Positions 17,667 to 26,600 are shown, numbered from the stretch's first letter. The stretch is 64,000 nt of DNA from JBBAGC01 sp964491265 (GCA_964491265.1 CAZBFP010000020.1:1-64000); one strand, 5' to 3'. Program-made: numbers and translations. Notes: a model not told the origin generated them from the sequence alone.

Positions 17667-18956
17667 TCAACTCTTTTTATAAAGGCTTGAATTGGTTATT
17701 CTTCCTTCAATGGCTGTAGCAGCAGCAGTGGCTGGACTCATTAAATGAACCATGCCACCCTTACCCATTCTTCCTGTAAAGTTTCTGTTTGTTGTTGATG
17801 CGCATACCTCACCAGGTGCAAGTACCCCATTACTCATGCCAAGACAGGCACCGCAGGTGGGATTGGTAACACAGAATCCTGAATCCATGAAAATGTCAAT
17901 TATCCCTTCCTCAAGTGCTTTTTTGAAAATCGCAGGAGTGGCAGGAGAAACTATTCCCCGCACAGTATCGCTTATCTTTTTCCCTTTCAGTACTTCAGCC
18001 GCTATTCGAAGATCTTCAATCCTTCCATTTGTACATGAGCCTATATATATCTGGTTAACATCTGTCCCTTGAAGTTCCCTGACAGGCTTTACTTCATCGG
18101 GCTTATACCCGTAAGTTACCATTGGCTCAAGATCTGTTAAATCGAGTTCAATGACATCATCAAATACAGCATCATCATCGGAAATCCATTTAGAAAAATC
18201 TATAAGCGCCTCCTCTTTCGAGGAATAATCATCCTTGATAAATTCCCAGAGATATTCAAGTGTAGTTTCATCAGGGTAGCATACACCGCTTGTGCCGCCA
18301 GCCTCAATAGCCATATTACAGAGAGTCATCCTCGACTCCATGGACATTTTCTCCACTACAGGGCCTGTAAATTCCATAATTTTATTTGTAGCACCATTTA
18401 CGCCGATTTTTGATATTATATAAAGTATTACATCCTTTGCATAAACCCCTTGTGCAAGTGATCCATTAAGAATAAATTTTATAGTTTTGGGGGATTTAAA
18501 AGTACATACACCTTTTAAAATCCCCACTTCCAGATCTGTGGTACCCACACCCGCTGCAAAGGCGCCAAATGCCCCATGAGTACATGTATGGGAATCACCC
18601 ATAATGATTGTATAGCCGGGTCTGGAAAATCCCTTCTCAGGAAATATGGCATGGCATACACCATTTCTTCCAACATCAAAGAAATCCTTTATTTTATTAC
18701 GCTTTGCCCAGTCTCTGAGTATTTTAGCCTGGATAGCAGTTTTAGTATCTTTTGACGGAGTTACGTGATCAATTACAACCTTAATTTTTTCAGGATCAAA
18801 AACCCGGTCTTTCCCCCTTGCTACAAGATCATTTATAGCAATAGGTGTGGTAATTTCGTGACAGAATACAGCATCAAGCTTAAGTACATGTATACCGCCG
18901 TCCAGTTCATCAACTCGATGTGCATCAAATATTTTTTCTGTTAAAGTTCTGCCCAT
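17667..18956 (-). CDS. leuC: 3-isopropylmalate dehydratase large subunit (aconitase family)
   Basis: A 429-residue large subunit. MGRTLTEKIFDAHR at the N-terminus, PEKGFSRPGYTIIMGDSHTC, GSCTNGRIEDLRIAAEV and NPTCGACLGMSNGVLAPGEV provide the three cysteines for a 4Fe-4S cluster. The length is closer to the archaeal/thermophile type (about 420) than to the 465-residue enterobacterial form. ATG 18956 is preceded by GAGGGA at a good distance; an in-frame ATG at 19013 has no such site. It forms an operon with leuD, but no leuA or leuB is present in the window. Confidence 0.9.
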   Translation of the reverse strand: MGRTLTEKIFDAHRVDELDGGIHVLKLDAVFCHEITTPIAINDLVARGKDRVFDPEKIKVVIDHVTPSKDTKTAIQAKILRDWAKRNKIKDFFDVGRNGVCHAIFPEKGFSRPGYTIIMGDSHTCTHGAFGAFAAGVGTTDLEVGILKGVCTFKSPKTIKFILNGSLAQGVYAKDVILYIISKIGVNGATNKIMEFTGPVVEKMSMESRMTLCNMAIEAGGTSGVCYPDETTLEYLWEFIKDDYSSKEEALIDFSKWISDDDAVFDDVIELDLTDLEPMVTYGYKPDEVKPVRELQGTDVNQIYIGSCTNGRIEDLRIAAEVLKGKKISDTVRGIVSPATPAIFKKALEEGIIDIFMDSGFCVTNPTCGACLGMSNGVLAPGEVCASTTNRNFTGRMGKGGMVHLMSPATAAATAIEGRITNSSLYKKS

Positions 18957-19090
18957 ATTATCCCTCATAATTATAAATAATTCGCTGTTTATTAAATACT
19001 TCACACTTCGCATCAGATTTTTCTCTCTGAGCTGTTACAAGTAACATTGTCTAATAAGAAATCCGGAAGGATGCACTAAAAATATAAGTT

Positions 19091-21565
19091 TCAGCAGACA
19101 GTGCTCAGCGGCGGAGCAGTCTTTTCTACTTTCTCTTTTCCGGTTACATCTTTACCTGCTTCATGCAGTACAATTTTCCTGTTTCTCAGGCTCAGGTTAA
19201 AACTTCTGCTCCCTGCGGATTTCACACCAAGTATCTTCTCCGCGAGAAGATCTTCGATCTCTCTCTGTATTATCCGCCTGAGATTTCTTGCACCTGAAGT
19301 ATTGCTGAATCCCTTCTCAACAAGATACTTCTTTACTGATGAGGATATGCTCAGCTCAATCTCTTTGTAAGAGAGAGATTCTGCAAGATCATCAAGCATT
19401 ATTTCAACGATGTCATGAAGATCCTTCATCTCCAGTTTATTAAAAAAGACAATTTCATCCACGCGGTTTAAAAACTCAACAGAAAAAATCTTTTTCAAAC
19501 TATCATGAGCCTTTAGCCTGTCAAAATCAGCTGATTCAATTTTGCTGAATCCCAGGCTCCCTGTTTTATCAAGGGCATTGTTCCCTGCATTAGAAGTCAT
19601 AATAATTATTGTATCCCTGAAGCTCACAGTAGTGCCTGAAGCATCTGTGAGCTCCCCTTCATCAAAAACCTGAAGCAGAATATTAAAAATATCGGGGTGT
19701 GCCTTTTCTATTTCGTCAAGAAGAACAATTGAATAGGGCTTCCTTTTAACCTTTTCCGTAAGCTGTCCCCCCTCTTCGTATCCCACATACCCCGGCGGCG
19801 AACCGATAAGCCTTGAAACAGAATGCTTCTCCATAAATTCAGACATATCCAGACGTATAATATTTTTTTCATCATCAAAAAGAAAATCTGCCAGAACCCT
19901 TGCAAGCTCGGTTTTGCCGACTCCTGTGGGCCCGAGAAAAATAAATACACCATTTGGCCTGTCATCTCCCCCTATTCCAGCCCTGGAGCGTCTTATTGCC
20001 CTTGAAACAGCAGCAACAGCCTCATTCTGCCCCACAATCCTTCTATGGAGATAATCCTCCATCTTAAGGAGTTTTTCAGATTCATCTTCAGCAATCTCCT
20101 CAAGTGGTATACCGGTTATCTCAGCTACAACTTTTGCAATAACTGATTTTCCCACAGTAACTTCGTAGGTATTAGTCCTGTTGAGCCAGTCATTCTCCAG
20201 CACCTCAAGCCTTCCCTTCTTTTCAGCAATCATATCCCTTACCCTGGCTGCCTGCTCATACTCCTGGGACTGGACAAGTTCAATTTTACCGGAGTTTAAC
20301 CTGCTGATTTCCTCCTCAATGTCAAGTATCTCAGATGGTTTTTCAATATTTTCAAACCGGGCCATAGCGCCCGCCTCATCAATCACATCTATTGCCTTGT
20401 CAGGGAAGAATCTGTCTGTTATATATCTCCCTGCAAGAAGAACCGCCTGCATCAATGAATCTTCCGGATATTTAACCTTATGAAAGACCTCATATGTACT
20501 CTTAAGACCCCTGAGAATATCAAGAGTTTCATCTTCATCAGGTTCTTCAATAAGTATATTCTGAAATCGCCTCACCAGAGCGCTGTCTTTTTCAATATAG
20601 AGTTTATACTCTCCAAGGGTAGTTGCACCAATGCACTGTAAATCGCCGCGGGCAAGAGCCGGCTTAAGAATATTTGCTGCATCAATTGCCCCCTCTGCTG
20701 CTCCTGCACCAGTGAGTGTATGAATCTCATCAATAAATATTATTATCCCTTTTTTACCTGTAATTTCATTTACAAGTCTTTTAAGCCTCTCTTCAAACTC
20801 CCCTCTGTATTTAGTCCCTGCTACAATAGCGGAAAGATCAAGGGCCAAAACCCTGTTGTTTAAGAGAGACTCGGGAACCTCCTCTTTTAAAATCTTCTGT
20901 GCAAGTCCCTCAACAATTGCTGTTTTTCCCACACCAGCTTCACCGATGAGTATAGGATTATTCTTCCTTTTTCTGGAAAGAATGCGAATTAACCTGGCGA
21001 TCTCATCCTCCCGTCCTATAACCGGGTCAAGGAGCCCTGCAGCTGCCTGAGCTGTGAGATCAATGGCAAACTCTTCAACAGCAGAGGGCTTCTGGTCACT
21101 CTTGATCGGCAGAGTCTTTACCCCGGGCCTCACTCCAAGGACCCTGAGAATTTCATCTCTCACTATGTCGTAGTTTATTCCCCCCTTCTCCAGATCAGTG
21201 AGCCCGGCACAGCTCCCCTCTTTAAAAATAGCAAGAAGAAGATGTTCAGTTCCGATATATGAATTTTTAAGCCCCTTTGCCTCATCACGTGAGAGCTCAA
21301 TAATTTTTTTAAATGAAACAGTAATAGGTATTTTACCAAGGGTGATTGTATTGCTGCTCACCCTGAGATTCTTCTCTATAACAAAAAGAATTTTTTCAAA
21401 ATTAACACTAAGGTTGCGCAGAATCCTCGCTGCAACAGAATCATCATCTTTTAAAAGAGAAATAAAAATATGCTCCGGCCCCAAAGCTTCAGAATTGAGC
21501 CTTCTCCCTTCATTCTGGGAGGATACTTCAAGTATTTTTCTGGACTTTTTAGTAAACTCAAACAT
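19091..21565 (-). CDS. clpC: ATP-dependent Clp protease ATPase ClpC
   Basis: An 824-residue AAA+ unfoldase that feeds ClpP. The N-domain (about 1-145) carries two Clp_N repeats (ALGPEHIFISLL and SYIGTEHLLLAIF). The first AAA+ domain has Walker A GEAGVGKT near 208-215 and IIIFIDEIHTLTGAG. The middle region includes a UVR motif (EYEQAARVRDMIAEKKGRLE), typical of ClpC rather than ClpA/B. The second AAA+ has GPTGVGKTELARVLADFLF. The operon with mcsA and mcsB indicates phosphoarginine-directed degradation as in Bacillota. The ATG overlaps the mcsB stop by 8 nt. Confidence 0.95.
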   Translation of the reverse strand: MFEFTKKSRKILEVSSQNEGRRLNSEALGPEHIFISLLKDDDSVAARILRNLSVNFEKILFVIEKNLRVSSNTITLGKIPITVSFKKIIELSRDEAKGLKNSYIGTEHLLLAIFKEGSCAGLTDLEKGGINYDIVRDEILRVLGVRPGVKTLPIKSDQKPSAVEEFAIDLTAQAAAGLLDPVIGREDEIARLIRILSRKRKNNPILIGEAGVGKTAIVEGLAQKILKEEVPESLLNNRVLALDLSAIVAGTKYRGEFEERLKRLVNEITGKKGIIIFIDEIHTLTGAGAAEGAIDAANILKPALARGDLQCIGATTLGEYKLYIEKDSALVRRFQNILIEEPDEDETLDILRGLKSTYEVFHKVKYPEDSLMQAVLLAGRYITDRFFPDKAIDVIDEAGAMARFENIEKPSEILDIEEEISRLNSGKIELVQSQEYEQAARVRDMIAEKKGRLEVLENDWLNRTNTYEVTVGKSVIAKVVAEITGIPLEEIAEDESEKLLKMEDYLHRRIVGQNEAVAAVSRAIRRSRAGIGGDDRPNGVFIFLGPTGVGKTELARVLADFLFDDEKNIIRLDMSEFMEKHSVSRLIGSPPGYVGYEEGGQLTEKVKRKPYSIVLLDEIEKAHPDIFNILLQVFDEGELTDASGTTVSFRDTIIIMTSNAGNNALDKTGSLGFSKIESADFDRLKAHDSLKKIFSVEFLNRVDEIVFFNKLEMKDLHDIVEIMLDDLAESLSYKEIELSISSSVKKYLVEKGFSNTSGARNLRRIIQREIEDLLAEKILGVKSAGSRSFNLSLRNRKIVLHEAGKDVTGKEKVEKTAPPLSTVC

Positions 21566-22628
21566 GAGATTCCAGCCCCTCCTTTAATTCTCTTCTGAGA
21601 AAAATTGCCCTGAACTCATCACTGCTCACAATACTGTTAAATCGTATTCCGAAATATTCCTGGAGATGAGACCACTGTATTTTCACCATAAGGTCATTTA
21701 TTTCCTCAACATCCATCCCTTTAAAAACAGACATTATAACACCAAGACGGATTCTTGAAAGATTTTCTATAGCCTCTACATAATTTAGCCTTCTTGCATA
21801 TTTTAATATTCCGAAAGACCTCCAGACAGAATCTTCAAGCTCCTTCCTTGAATTACTGAAAAACTCATCCCTGGCCTGATCTTCATAATTAATCAATCTA
21901 TTGATAACATTATCTGCAGAACCAAGTATTTCATCTTCAGAAATACCTGCACTCCTCTTGTTACAGATATGATATAGCCCCCCTATCACCCTCCCCCCGT
22001 TACCGAGAGTCCCGGTTATAAGAAACCCGCTATTCCTTATCTCATTGATATAGCTGTTAAGCTGCTTCTGCATAACAAGTGCCGGGAGATGCATTATTAC
22101 TGATACCTTAAGGCCTGTGCCGCAATCGGAGGGGCTCCCTGTGAGATATCCATACTTTTCTGAAAAGGCATACCTGACCACGCTGTTGAGAGAATCATCT
22201 ATTGAATCAGCCAGCCTGTAGCACTCATTCAGCTGAAGTCCGGGACGCAACACCTGTATTCTGAAGTGGTCATCCTCATTTATCAGGATAGCAAAGTCGT
22301 TCTCAAGTTCAATAAGAACACGGCTTTTGGAAGATGTCTCCATCTCACTTGTAATAATATTCCTTTCTCTCAGAAGCCTCTTTTCATGTAGGTCAAGGGA
22401 GTCAATTTCCATCAGCAGTGTATCTTCACCACTGCTGTAACTCTGCCTGAACCTGTTCACCAGGGAATCCACCAGGTCCAGATCCCCCTCGTCCATCCTG
22501 TCTGGAAAAAAAATATTATCCGCATTTCTGCCGATTCTTACACGGCTTGAAATTACTATATCATTTCTGGGCCCCTGTTTAGACCAGAAAGCATCATTTT
22601 TATGTAATATTTCCTGTATAAAGCTCAT
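21558..22628 (-). CDS. mcsB: Protein-arginine kinase McsB, atypical catalytic loop
   Basis: A 356-residue guanidino-kinase family protein. NDIVISSRVRIGRN, INEDDHFRIQVLRPGLQLNE and GYLTGSPSDCGTG align with the McsB catalytic blocks. In characterised McsB the loop reads CPTNVGTG with an essential Cys; here residue 165 is Ser, and a Cys sits at 169 instead. NEDDH replaces NEEDH. The C-terminal half (RRLNYVEAIENLSRIRLGVI, QWSHLQEYFG) matches the McsB-specific part that binds phosphoarginine and ClpC. I chose ATG 22628 (MSFIQEILHK) because the longer reading would overlap mcsA and lacks homology. GAGGAG lies just upstream. It marks substrates for ClpC, or may act only as an adaptor if catalysis is lost. 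Confidence 0.85.
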   Translation of the reverse strand: MSFIQEILHKNDAFWSKQGPRNDIVISSRVRIGRNADNIFFPDRMDEGDLDLVDSLVNRFRQSYSSGEDTLLMEIDSLDLHEKRLLRERNIITSEMETSSKSRVLIELENDFAILINEDDHFRIQVLRPGLQLNECYRLADSIDDSLNSVVRYAFSEKYGYLTGSPSDCGTGLKVSVIMHLPALVMQKQLNSYINEIRNSGFLITGTLGNGGRVIGGLYHICNKRSAGISEDEILGSADNVINRLINYEDQARDEFFSNSRKELEDSVWRSFGILKYARRLNYVEAIENLSRIRLGVIMSVFKGMDVEEINDLMVKIQWSHLQEYFGIRFNSIVSSDEFRAIFLRRELKEGLESHV

Positions 22629-22638
22629 TAAGTCACCA

Positions 22639-23169
22639 TTACTCCTCTTCCGGGAATTGATTAATTTCACGGATTTTATCGCGGAGAAGAGCAGCCTCTT
22701 CATATTTTTCATCAATTACAGCATGTTCAAGCTGAGCAAGGAGTTCATCAATATTAATTTTATTTTCCCCCTTCATCGCAGGGGGAGATATAACTTGAGA
22801 TGTCAGATCATTATATTGAGGTTTTTTCCCTCTATATATCTTTTCCGCATAATAATCAGCCACAACAGCTTCTATTTCCTCTTCAAGATGTATATAGCAA
22901 TCGGGACACCCCAGCTTACCCTCCCTTTTATATTCAATAAAGGTACAGCCGCATTTAGAGCATAACCGGTTATCACCATAATCGGAGAGATCATCAACAT
23001 TCAGAAAGGTAAGCATTTCCGGGAGTGAAAGCGAAAAATTTGAACTTCTTGTATTAAGACCCACATCTCTGGCGCAGCGTTCACAGAGGTGTACTTCAGA
23101 TTTAACATCCTTAACAATTTCCGAAAGGTGAATTGTTGCATCATTATGTTTACATCTTTCACATTTCAT
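22639..23169 (-). CDS. mcsA: McsA, UvrB/UvrC-motif zinc protein
   Basis: A 176-residue McsB activator. The N-terminus starts MKCERCKHNDATIHLSEIV, then CERCARDVG, LCSKCGCTFIEYKREGKLGC and PDCY, giving four CxxC pairs for zinc binding. The C-terminal UVR motif (LLAQLEHAVIDEKYEEAALL, RDKIREINQ) is the usual protein contact. In Bacillota McsA stimulates McsB and binds CtsR; no ctsR is present here. It is first in the mcsA-mcsB-clpC operon, with mcsB starting 10 nt downstream. Confidence 0.92.
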   Translation of the reverse strand: MKCERCKHNDATIHLSEIVKDVKSEVHLCERCARDVGLNTRSSNFSLSLPEMLTFLNVDDLSDYGDNRLCSKCGCTFIEYKREGKLGCPDCYIHLEEEIEAVVADYYAEKIYRGKKPQYNDLTSQVISPPAMKGENKINIDELLAQLEHAVIDEKYEEAALLRDKIREINQFPEEE

Positions 23170-23250
23170 ATCTATTAACTTCTTCTTTCTCTTAATTTAT
23201 ATTACTGCTGATTAATGCAATTTTCAATATTATTATTAAGCATGAATCCC

Positions 23251-23295
23251 TTTTTCATTCCCCCTGCCGCCTTCGGCGGCAGGGGGAATGAAAAA
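23251..23295. terminator. 21-bp perfect stem, likely bidirectional terminator
   Basis: Left arm TTTTTCATTCCCCCTGCCGC plus C, loop TTC, and the exact complement ending in AAAAA. T-runs on both strands make it a plausible bidirectional terminator between the AOR operon and mcsA. Confidence 0.65.
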
Positions 23296-23408
23296 TTTTA
23301 TCTCAATAAAAATTAATAAATTAACACTGATTATACAATATAAAAAATATGATAATAATGTAAACAATTTTATTCTGACGGGATTTTACACAAATGTACT
23401 AAAATCCC

Positions 23409-23447
23409 ATAACAGCAAAGACCCCTGAACGGGGCCTTTACTGTTAT
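23409..23447 (-). terminator. Stem-loop downstream of the alcohol dehydrogenase gene
   Basis: ATAACAG...CTGTTAT outer stem with a CCCC...GGGG inner stem around GAAC. Followed on the minus strand by moderate T content only, so termination is uncertain. Confidence 0.4.
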
Positions 23448-23458
23448 ATAATTATTAC

Positions 23459-23484
23459 GAACAAGGGGTTGCAACCCCTTGTTC
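23459..23484. repeat. 26-nt perfect palindrome
   Basis: GAACAAGGGGTTG followed by its exact complement CAACCCCTTGTTC, without a loop. It could be an operator-like dimer site or a cruciform. Confidence 0.6.
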
Positions 23485-23570
23485 TGGAGAGTTTTTTACC
23501 CCCTCCGGGGGTCGCGCCGGTATATATATTTAATCTTTTTAACCCTCTGCGCGGGGGGCCTAAAATAAAT

Positions 23571-24842
23571 CTAAACTTTAATTTTTGAAGTTCTTTTTCC
23601 TTTCTTTATTTTACTCCTGTCAAGAGGTTCCCCTTCCCATGATTTTTCCAGAACCATTAACATATCATCATAATCAAGATCTTCCGGATTATACACCAGA
23701 GCCCCGTCATTTAATGCAAGCCTTGCTATCTGCGGGAAAGCCTCCTTCGGAATCATCATATTCCCTTCCCGGTCAACAACCTCTTTAAGGGATGTGGGAT
23801 GACTCCCCCCTGTTACTCTTTGAAGCTCACGGTTCAGTTCCCGGATTGCTTCAATAGCAAGGAGAGGACGCTCCACCGGACTTGCGTTGTTATAAGCATC
23901 TTCCCCTTTAAGAGGGAACAAAAGTTCAGCTGTCAGATGTGCTGTCTTATGAAGATTATATTCAAGTCCATAGGGGAGCAGAATACTCATGCATATACCG
24001 TGAGGCACATGACATATTGCGCCGATTGAATGACCCAGCGCATGAACCATACCCACCATGGAATTTGAAAAACTCATCCCTGCAAGAGCAGAGCCTGAAG
24101 CAAGTGCAAGACGGGCATCCAGATCCCCCGGTTTCTTTATCGCTTTAAGAATATTTTCACTAATAAGCTTAATAGCAGACATGGCAGTTGCATCACTGAG
24201 CGGATTTTTTGAAAGACATGTATATGCCTCACATGCATGCGTCATGGCATCCATACCTGTGGCAGCTGTAAGAAATGAGGGGAGAGTTTTTGTCATCCTG
24301 GAGTCGAGTACTGCAAAATCAGGAAGAAGAAAAAGTGAAGGGAATAGCATCTTCACATCCTTCTCATGATCGGCAATTACAGCAACCAGTGTCATCTCCG
24401 AACCTGTACCTGAGGTGGTAGGGATTGCGATTAACGGCTTCAGCCTCCTTTTAAGAGCGCCGAATCCGGCAAAATCCATAAGATTTTCCGAATTCTCAGA
24501 AACCAGTATATTCACACCCTTTGCTGTATCGAGCACCGAACCCCCGCCAACTGCAATAATAGAATCACACTTTGCAGCTTTGTACCTTGAAGCTATATTT
24601 TTAACAGTTTTAACATCTGAGTCAGCAGGAACATCATCATATACTCCGCCGATCTTAATTTTCGAACCCAGGGCTTTTTTAACCGGCTCTACAAGCCCTG
24701 CACCCATAACACCTTTATCAGTTATAATCATAGGCTTTGCACAGTTCATTGAGGCGAGCATTTCCGGCAGCTTATCAAGCGCCTTGTGCCCTGAAACTGT
24801 TCTTACCTTATTACAAAATTCATAATATCCCGGTATCTGCAT
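23571..24842 (-). CDS. Iron-containing alcohol dehydrogenase
   Basis: A 423-residue group III metal-dependent alcohol dehydrogenase. VRTVSGHKALDKLPEML at the N-terminus, nucleotide-binding SIIAVGGGSVLDTAKGVN, and the metal ligands Asp and His in GMDAMTHACEAY, then His in VHALGHSIGA and in VPHG. It interconverts an aldehyde and an alcohol with NAD(P)H; the substrate is not predictable. It is last gene of the AOR operon, so it probably handles the aldehyde or alcohol linked to that enzyme. It is a close paralogue of the gene at 25428-26594, which lost these ligands. Confidence 0.92.
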   Translation of the reverse strand: MQIPGYYEFCNKVRTVSGHKALDKLPEMLASMNCAKPMIITDKGVMGAGLVEPVKKALGSKIKIGGVYDDVPADSDVKTVKNIASRYKAAKCDSIIAVGGGSVLDTAKGVNILVSENSENLMDFAGFGALKRRLKPLIAIPTTSGTGSEMTLVAVIADHEKDVKMLFPSLFLLPDFAVLDSRMTKTLPSFLTAATGMDAMTHACEAYTCLSKNPLSDATAMSAIKLISENILKAIKKPGDLDARLALASGSALAGMSFSNSMVGMVHALGHSIGAICHVPHGICMSILLPYGLEYNLHKTAHLTAELLFPLKGEDAYNNASPVERPLLAIEAIRELNRELQRVTGGSHPTSLKEVVDREGNMMIPKEAFPQIARLALNDGALVYNPEDLDYDDMLMVLEKSWEGEPLDRSKIKKGKRTSKIKV

Positions 24843-24885
24843 TATTCACTCCTTATATTTGTACCTTTTATATAGATGCTTCCAA

Positions 24886-25428
24886 TCAGAATGTAAATGT
24901 CCTTACATAGATCAGCACACGCCCCAGATGTTTACGGACAGGATTCATCTGTGACCACTTTGGATATCTCTTCACTGCCAATGATGTGATAATTTTCGGA
25001 AGCAGATATGTTTCAACAATATTGAGTATCCTGATAAAAGCCATGGTTTCAGGTACCGCGCCGGAGACAGCAAGTCGGTTATTCGCAGATGCCGTACAGG
25101 TCGATTCCTGGAAGGTGAACATAAGTATTGCTGCCTCAATATTTTTTATCTTCATTTCCAGGGTTATCTTTTTCCCTTTAGGATTCCACCCCATATATTT
25201 AACCTTCCTATCCTTGTCCTTCCCGACAATCATACCCGGACCTGAAGGGAGCACATAAAGATGCATAAGAAAATCATCACTGAGCCTGGCAAACTCCTCT
25301 TTTACATCTTTGTCAACCCTTGAGGCAGCCTGAATAGCCCGTCCTACTATCCAGAGCATTACTGCCACATAAATTTTTTTAATAAGCTTCCCCCCGCTTT
25401 TAACTTCAGGGTATTTATTAATATTCAT
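24886..25428 (-). CDS. Conserved-looking protein of unknown function in the AOR operon
   Basis: A 180-residue product that I do not recognise with confidence. Residues about 15-35 are hydrophobic (IKKIYVAVMLWIVGRAIQAA). The middle alternates charged and hydrophobic stretches with MGWNPKGKKITLEMKIKNIE, which resembles the beta-sheet of SCP2-like lipid-binding domains, but this is only an impression. It starts where the degenerate dehydrogenase ends and precedes the functional-looking dehydrogenase by 43 nt, so it belongs to the operon. It might be a substrate-binding or scaffold partner. Confidence 0.55.
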   Translation of the reverse strand: MNINKYPEVKSGGKLIKKIYVAVMLWIVGRAIQAASRVDKDVKEEFARLSDDFLMHLYVLPSGPGMIVGKDKDRKVKYMGWNPKGKKITLEMKIKNIEAAILMFTFQESTCTASANNRLAVSGAVPETMAFIRILNIVETYLLPKIITSLAVKRYPKWSQMNPVRKHLGRVLIYVRTFTF

Positions 25429-26594
25429 TATTTAGTACCTCCAGTTCCTTCATAAGCAGCCTCTAATATTTTTAAAACCGCACCTTTCCCGTACTGTTTA
25501 GCAAATCGCGCATCAAGGGCTTGAGCGGCATTATTAAGTATATAATGCGGAATCTTTAACTCATTAAGACTTGCCGGAATATACTTATTCATGCCGGCAA
25601 TCATCTCAATAAGATAATCGACCCCAATTCTGCTCCGCTCACCCTCAGGAACAGAGCAATAACGGTCAATACCTGCAAGTGGGAGAAGAAGCTCGCCGCG
25701 CACACCCGATTTTGTATTCTCAAGTTTATAGTCAAGAATATAAGGGAGAAGTATGGAACTGTACAAACCTTTGTCGCCTCCTGCTGATTTTGCAAGCTCA
25801 CCTGCAAGAGCAGAACAAAGACCCTCCGGCGCGTTTGAAGAAACAATCCCTGAAATAGCTATTCCATTTGCAAGACCAAGCCTTGATTTACCGGGGCAGA
25901 ACCCCTTTATAACTCCGGAGAGATTTTCAGAAATGAGCTGGATAGAAGCAAATGCAAAGGAATCATTAATCGGATTAGCCTCCTCCTGTGTACACGCTTC
26001 AATTGCCTCAGCCATAGCTTTCAGAGCGGATATTACAACTTCACTACTACCTCTCTTTTTCAGCATTCTGGAATCAAGTACAGCTATATCGGGCATGAGC
26101 TCAGGAGACCGGTATATTCGTCCATCTATCACACACTCAGAGGATGTTTCCCGTCCGGTTGAATCAGATGTAGGTATAAAAATAAATGGGCGGAGATTCA
26201 TTATATCGGGTAATGAATCGATTTCAGGAAGATCATCAGCTACATTTGAAACAAGGAGGTTTACCCCCTTTGCCGCAGAAGCGGAAGATTCACTGCCGAT
26301 AGCAATAATTGAATCACATCCCCGTGATCTGAATAGAACAGCGGCTTGCTCCGCTATTTTAGTTGAAGAGTAATCTGCTGCACCATCAAAAATTGCACCT
26401 ATTACAAGACCTGAATCGGCGTATGCCTTTACCAGTTCTTTCGCAACCCCATCTTTAACTGATCTGCTGTCAGTAACAACCAGAGGCTTTACAGCGTCCA
26501 TGCTCTTCAGTTCATAGGGGATATTCTCCAGAGCTTTTCTCCCGGAGATAATCCTTGTCTTATTAAAAAATTTAAAGTAATCGGGTATCTGCAT
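25428..26594 (-). CDS. Metal-less iron-alcohol-dehydrogenase homologue (pseudoenzyme)
   Basis: A 388-residue paralogue of the downstream dehydrogenase: MQIPDYFKFFNKTRIISGRK aligns with MQIPGYYEFCNKVRTVSGHK and the LLPDFAVLDSRM region with LMPDIAVLDSRM. The NAD-binding GGGSVLDTAK is IGSESSASAAK here. The metal-binding block GMDAMTHACEAY reads ALKAMAEAIEAC (Asp to Lys, His to Glu), and the two later His positions are Ser and Lys. All four metal ligands are thus replaced, yet the frame is intact and the rest is conserved. It is probably a non-catalytic subunit or scaffold. It lies 6 nt after the AOR stop. Confidence 0.85.
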   Translation of the reverse strand: MQIPDYFKFFNKTRIISGRKALENIPYELKSMDAVKPLVVTDSRSVKDGVAKELVKAYADSGLVIGAIFDGAADYSSTKIAEQAAVLFRSRGCDSIIAIGSESSASAAKGVNLLVSNVADDLPEIDSLPDIMNLRPFIFIPTSDSTGRETSSECVIDGRIYRSPELMPDIAVLDSRMLKKRGSSEVVISALKAMAEAIEACTQEEANPINDSFAFASIQLISENLSGVIKGFCPGKSRLGLANGIAISGIVSSNAPEGLCSALAGELAKSAGGDKGLYSSILLPYILDYKLENTKSGVRGELLLPLAGIDRYCSVPEGERSRIGVDYLIEMIAGMNKYIPASLNELKIPHYILNNAAQALDARFAKQYGKGAVLKILEAAYEGTGGTK

Positions 26595-26600
26595 AATATA

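Larger units (their letters stand above)
23170..23570. other. Hairpin-rich intergenic region
   Basis: Between the leftward mcsA promoter side and the end of the leftward alcohol dehydrogenase gene. It contains a 21-bp stem at 23251-23295, a stem-loop at about 23409-23447, a 26-nt perfect palindrome at 23459-23484 and an ACCCCC/GGGGGT hairpin at 23498-23512. No gene is seen. Confidence 0.6.

Noticed and set aside
25753..26373. 206-codon frame antisense to the metal-less dehydrogenase
   Set aside because: It is the shadow of a well-conserved gene and has no ribosome site.
25428..26594. Calling the metal-less dehydrogenase a pseudogene
   Set aside because: The frame is intact over its full length, tightly spaced in the operon, and conserved outside the active site, which favours a retained pseudoenzyme.
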